A stretch of DNA of 10,127 bases from Candidatus Njordarchaeota archaeon (GTDB lineage: Archaea > Asgardarchaeota > Njordarchaeia > Njordarchaeales > Njordarchaeaceae). The stretch spans positions 1 through 10,127 of the forward strand of contig JAHQWF010000042.1 in the NCBI GenBank assembly GCA_029856055.1. The letters run 5' to 3'. The stretch's first letter is position 1; every line of letters begins with the position of its first letter. This document shows, piece after piece, positions 6,271 to 10,127 of this stretch. Both the position numbers and the translations under genes were made by a program. Under the pieces are notes generated by a model, which searched no databases, was not told where the DNA came from, and was given only the letters and a program-made list of their open reading frames with translations.

Positions 6271-7770
6271 TTACGGTATCCTCGTCATAGATTTCTTAGC
6301 AATCTCTCTTAGTTCTCTCTCCCCAATTAGATATAGCTTTACACCCTCATTAATTAGTTCTTTCGCGCGCTCCAAAGCATCTTTTCTGAAACCAAAATAA
6401 GATATCACCAATCCGTACTTTACCTTGTACCCCAATTTCTCAGCAATTCCAATAGATCTAACTAACTGATCTATTTTCTCCCTCCTACAAGCTTCTCCAA
6501 AATATATCTCCCCTATAACTACACCATCGCTGTAATGCGCTATCATATCTATCTCTCCTAGAGCTCCTTCATAGCGAGTAACTTTGTTTGGTGGATAAAT
6601 GTGTAATTTCTGATTCAGTGTGTCGATTACATCTACTTCTTCCCTCAGTGTAAAAAATAACTCCCTTACCAATGCCTCGAAGCCAAATGACAATACTTTA
6701 GCTCTCTTGAATGATATTTTCCTGTACCTAGGTATCTCACTCATAGCTAACCAGGTCTCGAATAACTTGTCTCTTATCGAGTAGTAAACCTCTCTCCTAT
6801 TTTTTCTTATCTTAATTACTATTCTCTTTTTTTGTAATGATTCTAGCGACTGCGCTGCTCCAGCAACATCATGCTGTATCTCACCAAACCTCCTTCTCCC
6901 ACGAGATATCGCGAATAAAGTCTCTTGCTCATTCCAAGAGAATTTATCTAGTAGTGCTTGGAAGTAATCATTAAGCAAACCACTACTCATTGATTCCTCA
7001 ATAGCATCATTTAACTCATCAACACTAATATTATCCTTAACTAAGGCAAGAAGCATGTTTACGTAAATTGGGACCCCACCACTAACCTCCACCAAGAAAT
7101 TCACTACCTCATCACTTAAAGTAATCTTCCTTCTCCTAAGCAACTCTCTCACTAAAACTAAAGTATCCCTATAGCTTAGTGGCCCTAGATCTAGCTCAGC
7201 CTCATACTGCCTTAATAGAGGTGCTGAATAATCCTTAAACGCTTCGTATTGAAAGTTAATAGACGTGTCACTGAAGATTGTTGATATATTCATGTAGCTA
7301 TCGAGTAGCGCCTTGAAATGCTCAGCAACAGCTAGTGATCCACCAGACATCCTATATGGCTTCTGCACTCCAAATTTACGGAACAATGACGAGATCTCAT
7401 CGAAAATTATTAGCCTCACACCAAATCTATCAGCTAGCTCGTACAGAGCATCTAGATACTCATTTAGGTGTTTTAGATGAGCCATTTTAGCATCAATTAG
7501 GCTTAATTCTGAATCACTAAACCCCCTAGATCTATACCTCTCTAGCTCCCTGCGAAGCCATATTAATAGGTCCCTGCCATCATATATTGCTAAGCAATTA
7601 AAATAAACACCAATTAACTCATTCTTAAGATTCTCAACCAATTTTATCAACAAACTAGTCTTACCATACCCCCTTAAACCAAGTAATAAAACATTAGACC
7701 CTCCCCTAACCCAATCACTAAGCTTGTCAAGTTCATCAGTCCTATTAACAAAAATATCAAGCTTCCTCAC
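6271..7770 (-). CDS. Archaeal ATPase, PF01637 type with DUF234 C-terminus
   Basis: The protein has 499 aa. The start is GTG at 7770 with RBS AGAGGT (7779-7784). The N-terminal STAND/AAA-like ATPase domain begins NRTDELDKL and carries Walker A GLRGYGKTS (31-39) and Walker B RLIIFDE (119-125). A winged-helix region follows at about 275-340. The C-terminal part is a DUF234-type region related to restriction-endonuclease folds, with GEID (D408) and a strand ending GEIY (E421, Y423). Family members commonly carry an ExK-like triad here; the lysine is absent, so nuclease activity is doubtful. Such ATPases are numerous and often mobile in hyperthermophilic archaea, and their role is largely unknown. 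The gene is transcribed alone, converging on the helicase operon, with tandem 15-bp repeats in its leader. Confidence 0.9.
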   Translation of the reverse strand: MRKLDIFVNRTDELDKLSDWVRGGSNVLLLGLRGYGKTSLLIKLVENLKNELIGVYFNCLAIYDGRDLLIWLRRELERYRSRGFSDSELSLIDAKMAHLKHLNEYLDALYELADRFGVRLIIFDEISSLFRKFGVQKPYRMSGGSLAVAEHFKALLDSYMNISTIFSDTSINFQYEAFKDYSAPLLRQYEAELDLGPLSYRDTLVLVRELLRRRKITLSDEVVNFLVEVSGGVPIYVNMLLALVKDNISVDELNDAIEESMSSGLLNDYFQALLDKFSWNEQETLFAISRGRRRFGEIQHDVAGAAQSLESLQKKRIVIKIRKNRREVYYSIRDKLFETWLAMSEIPRYRKISFKRAKVLSFGFEALVRELFFTLREEVDVIDTLNQKLHIYPPNKVTRYEGALGEIDMIAHYSDGVVIGEIYFGEACRREKIDQLVRSIGIAEKLGYKVKYGLVISYFGFRKDALERAKELINEGVKLYLIGERELREIAKKSMTRIP

Positions 7771-7780
7771 AGATAAAACC

Positions 7781-7825
7781 TCTTTAACTTAAAGATCTTT
7801 AACTTAAAAATCATTAACTTATGGA
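7781..7825. repeat. Three 15-bp tandem repeats, candidate operator
   Basis: There are three head-to-tail units of exactly 15 bp: tctttaacttaaaga (7781-7795), tctttaacttaaaaa (7796-7810) and tcattaacttatgga (7811-7825). All share the core TTAACTTA. They fill the space between the ATPase gene's TATA-like box and its ribosome binding site, which is where archaeal repressors usually block transcription. A regular helical-repeat-like array suggests cooperative protein binding or autoregulation. Confidence 0.7.
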
Positions 7826-7836
7826 AATATAAACAT
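7825..7836 (-). promoter_or_regulatory. TATA-like box of the DUF234 ATPase gene
   Basis: On the minus strand the sequence reads TGTTTATATTT, a good archaeal TATA element. It predicts a transcription start near 7803 inside the 15-bp repeats, and a leader of about 30 nt before the GTG at 7770. Confidence 0.5.
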
Positions 7837-7851
7837 TACATCTATTCAATA

Positions 7852-7935
7852 ATGAGTCAGAAAAAAGAGATTATGGAATTTCTAGCAGGTGAACTAGTAG
7901 ACAAATGTGACTATTTCTCTACCAATCAAATCTAG
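7852..7935 (+). pseudogene. Possible truncated regulator start, 27 codons
   Basis: An ATG at 7852 opens a 27-codon frame ending in TAG at 7933-7935. The peptide includes FLAGELVDKC and ends DYFSTNQI, which resembles the start of a small winged-helix regulator cut off in its first domain. The TATA-like region at 7825-7836 is AT-rich on both strands and could serve it. Its 3' half overlaps the tail of the opposing ArsA-like gene. It may be a gene remnant left by rearrangement, a leader peptide, or chance; evidence is thin. Confidence 0.2.
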
Positions 7936-8810
7936 AATATTTGTGCTTATGGACCGAAAGTTTAATAAAGGAATGATTCTGTAAGTCTTATTTAACTTAC
8001 TAGCTATATGTCTTATCTTACCTAGATTAATTTCCTGCATTTTTAGGCGCTCGTTGAATATTTTCGATATCTCTGATGAATCTGGCCAAACCATGTTCAC
8101 TACTAAACCATCTATATTTATATCAAAGCTTTCCAATTCCTTAGTTATTCGTTTAGTTACTTCCACACTTAAATCGTCGGGTGTGGTAATTACAAGAGCT
8201 CTATGATCTCTGCTCTTAAGCATCATGAAAATTTTGTCAGCTAGTTCTCTCCACTCATTAATTAGGCTTAAGGGTGATTTAGAACTGCCACTCTTTAGTT
8301 TCTTGAGGAATCCTTTTAGCTTAAGATACATTTTAGCTGCATCTCCAAGATGAGAATAAAACTCTCTCTCAATCCAAAGCAGCTTTAGAGCGTCGCCAGC
8401 TGCTGGTAAATCCCAAATTATGTAATCATAATCTTTCTTTCTGTAGAGCTCATATAAGACGTAAAGCATGAATTCATCAGATATTCCGGGGGCTCCAGCA
8501 ATATAATCAATTATCTCCTTATCGACTGGTAGGAATGAAGAAATCACTTCATATACTTCATCACCGAAACGCTTCTTCCACTGTTCTATGACTTCATCTG
8601 GTGATAATTCATAAATAAATAAATTGTTGATGCAAGGAACACTAATAAGCCCCTTGCCGTAAACCCTGAATATTCTAGATATGGTTGGCACGAAATCGGT
8701 AGTTAACAAAAGGACTTTATATCCTTCCTTAATAGATAGTAAGCTAAGGAAGAAGCGCAAGTAGATTTGCCTACACCACCCTTACCCCAAATACCAATTA
8801 TCTTAGTCAT
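7894..8810 (-). pseudogene. ArsA/MinD-like P-loop ATPase with a frameshift
   Basis: An ATG at 8810 with GTGAT RBS (8816-8820) opens a frame whose first residues include the deviant Walker A GKGGVGKST (residues 9-17). This frame ends at TAA 8703-8705 after 35 codons. The rest of the protein lies in another frame, open down to TAG at 7894. It carries KEGYKVLLLTTD, WDLPAAGDALKLL and LVVNMVWPD, all typical of ArsA/Get3-type ATPases. The whole span is 917 nt, one short of 306 codons. Re-reading one base near 8742 gives GKST, eleven residues, then EGYKV, the normal family spacing. The intact protein would have about 305 aa. The lesion is a one-base deletion, a sequencing error or programmed -1 slippage; no slippery heptamer was seen. 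A gene call starting at the TTG at 8760 would lack the P-loop and should not be trusted. Confidence 0.8.
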
Positions 8811-8948
8811 GCTATATCACTGAGCCATAATTTATAACCCATGATAATTATTACTCCAGATATTTATTTTTATTTATGTGGGAAATTATATAATAAAGAA
8901 ACAAATTTATATATTACCCATAAAATAAATAATTGTGGGTGATAAACA
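8811..8948. promoter_or_regulatory. Divergent promoter region, ArsA-like gene and vapBC
   Basis: This very AT-rich gap separates two divergent genes. The minus-strand TATA-like box TTATAAA (8831-8837) lies about 23 bases from the ATG at 8810, which would give an almost leaderless transcript. The plus-strand box TTTATATA (8906-8913) fits a start near 8935 for vapBC. An inverted repeat, ACCCA (8916-8920) and TGGGT (8936-8940), straddles the predicted vapB start site. A third ACCCAT occurs at 8837-8842. These are candidate operator half-sites for the VapB antitoxin. Confidence 0.5.
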
Positions 8949-9188
8949 ATGAGCATTGTGGAGGTAGATAACCGTGGAAGAATTCTTCTAAATAAGAGAT
9001 TGAGAAAGAAGTACAAGATCACTCCAGGAGGAAAAGTATTACTTATTGAGTCCGCGGAAGGTATATTGGTGAAGCCAGTTGATTTGAGTCTTGATAGATT
9101 ATCTAAAATCTTAAGGAAAATTAAGTGGGGAAGGGAATCTAGGAGGCGTGCGGAGGAATGGTTACTAAAACAAGTGAAGAAATCCTAG
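8949..9188 (+). CDS. vapB: VapB-type antitoxin, AbrB/SpoVT fold
   Basis: The protein has 79 aa and starts at ATG, with GGGTGAT (8938-8944) as the ribosome binding site. Residues 1-45 form a typical swapped-hairpin AbrB DNA-binding domain (VEVDNRGRILLNKRLRKK and the strand KVLLIESAEGILVKPV). The basic, helical C-terminus (about 50-79) is the part that normally wraps and inhibits the toxin. It overlaps the PIN-domain gene that follows by 31 nt, the usual arrangement of type II toxin-antitoxin pairs. It probably represses its own promoter through the inverted repeat upstream. Confidence 0.85.
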   Translation: MSIVEVDNRGRILLNKRLRKKYKITPGGKVLLIESAEGILVKPVDLSLDRLSKILRKIKWGRESRRRAEEWLLKQVKKS

Positions 9189-9607
9189 TTGAGACAGATT
9201 TCTTGTTTGGACTAAATCCAGAAGATAAATTAAATGAGTATGTTAAAAAGATAATAAATCAGCATAACAGAGGAAAGATTATATGTAAGGTCGCTGGAAC
9301 AGCATTAATGGAATTTAGAGCTGTCCTATATTCTCACGGATTATCTAGTAAGGAAGTATATGAAGCTTTATTAATTATATTAAATGTGTTAAGCGAGAAT
9401 AAAATAGAAGTAATCTCGATAAAACCACAGCATCTAATAATGGGCGACTTGTTAAGAACGAAGTATAATATCCTAACTTTCTTCGATGCTTTGCATGCGG
9501 GTGTTGCTTATGAGGAGGGAATAAAACTGGTTAGCAATGATAATGTTTACTCAAAAATAAAGGAGATAGAGTTTATGCAGATTAATAAATTTCTCATGTT
9601 AAAATAA
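9158..9607 (+). CDS. vapC: VapC-type toxin, PIN-domain ribonuclease
   Basis: The protein has 149 aa. PIN domains cut RNA with a cluster of acidic residues. Visible here are D14 in VETDFLF, E52 in TALMEFRA, D110 in FFDALHAG and D128 in LVSNDN, so all four catalytic acids are present and the toxin should be active. The ATG at 9158 lies inside the end of vapB. GGAGG at 9152-9156 is very close to it, and AGGAGG at 9141-9146 offers better spacing. The overlap implies coupled translation with the antitoxin. Confidence 0.88.
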   Translation: MVTKTSEEILVETDFLFGLNPEDKLNEYVKKIINQHNRGKIICKVAGTALMEFRAVLYSHGLSSKEVYEALLIILNVLSENKIEVISIKPQHLIMGDLLRTKYNILTFFDALHAGVAYEEGIKLVSNDNVYSKIKEIEFMQINKFLMLK

Positions 9608-9696
9608 TGTGAATTCTAGCGCTTAAATTTAATAAAAATAAGGATCTCTAAATGTGTAATGTTTGGTGGCTTATTTAAGCCTTATCAAGACACTTG
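9608..9696. promoter_or_regulatory. AT-rich gap before the repeat array, possible leader
   Basis: These 89 AT-rich bases lie between vapC and the first array repeat. They contain a TATA-like run (TTAAATTTAATAAAA, about 9626-9640) and the 14-base palindrome GGCTTATTTAAGCC (9667-9680). They could be a short array leader, the vapC transcript end, or both. The orientation of the array is not established. Confidence 0.3.
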
Positions 9697-10041
9697 GTGC
9701 CAGTAATCTAAGCGTAATACATGCAAAGCCAATAGCATGGACTAAGCGACTTGAGAGGTACACTAATAGAAACAGTTGAAGTGCCAGTAATCTAAGCGTA
9801 ATACATGCAAAGCCAATGACAAAAATAACGTTCATTCAATTATTAGATTCAACGTGCCAGTAATCTAAGCGTAATACATGCAAAGCCAATAGCATGGACT
9901 CGACCCCACTACCAGCCATCAAACAAAAGTGCCAGTAATCTAAGCGTAATACATGCAAAGCCAATATCTATGTAATCGGGCTGCTCAAGTATCTGTTTAA
10001 CCGTGTGCCAGTAATCTAAGCGTAATACATGCAAAGCCAAT
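9697..10041. CRISPR. CRISPR-like array, five identical 37-bp repeats
   Basis: Five identical repeats lie at 9697-9733, 9781-9817, 9854-9890, 9929-9965 and 10005-10041. Each begins GTGCCAGTAATC and ends ATGCAAAGCCAAT. The four spacers are 47, 36, 38 and 39 nt and otherwise unrelated. The identical repeats and near-constant spacing fit a small CRISPR array. Several things do not fit well. There are no cas genes in the window and no clear leader, and the repeat lacks the usual GAAAG/GAAAC end. Spacers 1 and 3 start with the same ten bases (AGCATGGACT), and spacer 1 is about ten bases longer than the rest. No sixth repeat follows within the last 86 bases. The direction of transcription is unknown. 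Confidence 0.75.
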
Positions 10042-10057
10042 AAGCCACTTAATCAAT

Positions 10058-10127
10058 ATGCTTTCAAGAAAATTTGAGAGACTTGATCTAAGCAAGGCTA
10101 TCAGGAAAATAGGCATGCATGAGATAG
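10058..10127 (+). CDS. Possible gene start cut by the window edge
   Basis: An ATG at 10058 opens a frame that stays open to the end of the window, encoding MLSRKFERLDLSKAIRKIGM and more. The composition looks coding-like: amphipathic and basic, with AGA/AGG arginines. No ribosome binding site precedes it, and the frame is also open back through the last repeat to a stop just before it. It is too short to name a family. Confidence 0.3.
   Translation, partial: MLSRKFERLDLSKAIRKIGMHEI

Noticed and set aside
7894..8760. A complete 288-aa gene starting at the TTG at 8760
   Set aside because: It would lack the P-loop that is plainly encoded just upstream in another frame. The gene really begins at 8810 and is frameshifted.
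10082..10112. A degenerate sixth array repeat
   Set aside because: Only the 8-mer ATCTAAGC (10086-10093) matches the repeat, and the flanks do not align, so it is probably chance.

Overview
The window looks like DNA from a hyperthermophilic crenarchaeon, probably of the Desulfurococcales (Staphylothermus-like). The reasons are AT-rich sequence, AGA/AGG-rich arginine codons, TATA-type promoters, GGTGAT/GAGG ribosome binding sites with mixed ATG/GTG/TTG starts, a helix-hairpin-helix RadA-family recombinase, an XPD-type iron-sulfur helicase, an archaeal PF01637/DUF234 ATPase and a VapBC pair. The genus is inferred from style and was not checked by a search.

Layout. 1-312 has no convincing gene but holds two unusually GC-rich structured stretches. 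313-1113 (+) is a membrane-anchored protein with two winged-helix-like regions. 1219-6000 (+) is a tight five-gene operon: a divergent RadA/Rad51-family recombinase, a polytopic membrane protein that looks like an M50-type metallopeptidase with its HExxH site lost, an unrecognised soluble protein, a secreted membrane-anchored glycoprotein-like protein, and an XPD/DinG-family helicase with four Fe-S cysteines. The last three junctions each overlap by exactly 8 nt. 6001-6270 is the convergent gap to an archaeal DUF234 ATPase (6271-7770, -). That ATPase has three 15-bp tandem repeats over its putative transcription start. 7894-8810 (-) is an ArsA/MinD-like ATPase gene interrupted by a one-base frameshift just after its P-loop. 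8949-9607 (+) encodes a VapB/VapC toxin-antitoxin pair. 9697-10041 is a five-copy, 37-bp CRISPR-like array with no cas genes in the window. A possible gene start runs off the right edge.

How it fits together. The left half combines homologous recombination (RadA-like), duplex unwinding (XPD-like) and three or four membrane or surface proteins in one block. This suggests a membrane-associated DNA processing, repair or exchange module; that function is an inference from context. The right half is an accessory or defence-like region with a DUF234 ATPase, a broken ParA/ArsA-type ATPase, a toxin-antitoxin pair, repeats and apparent gene remnants. The most useful things to recheck are the loss of the FxxA alanine in the RadA-like protein, the degenerate protease in the operon, the ArsA-like frameshift, the 15-bp repeats, and the 10 bases shared by the starts of array spacers 1 and 3.
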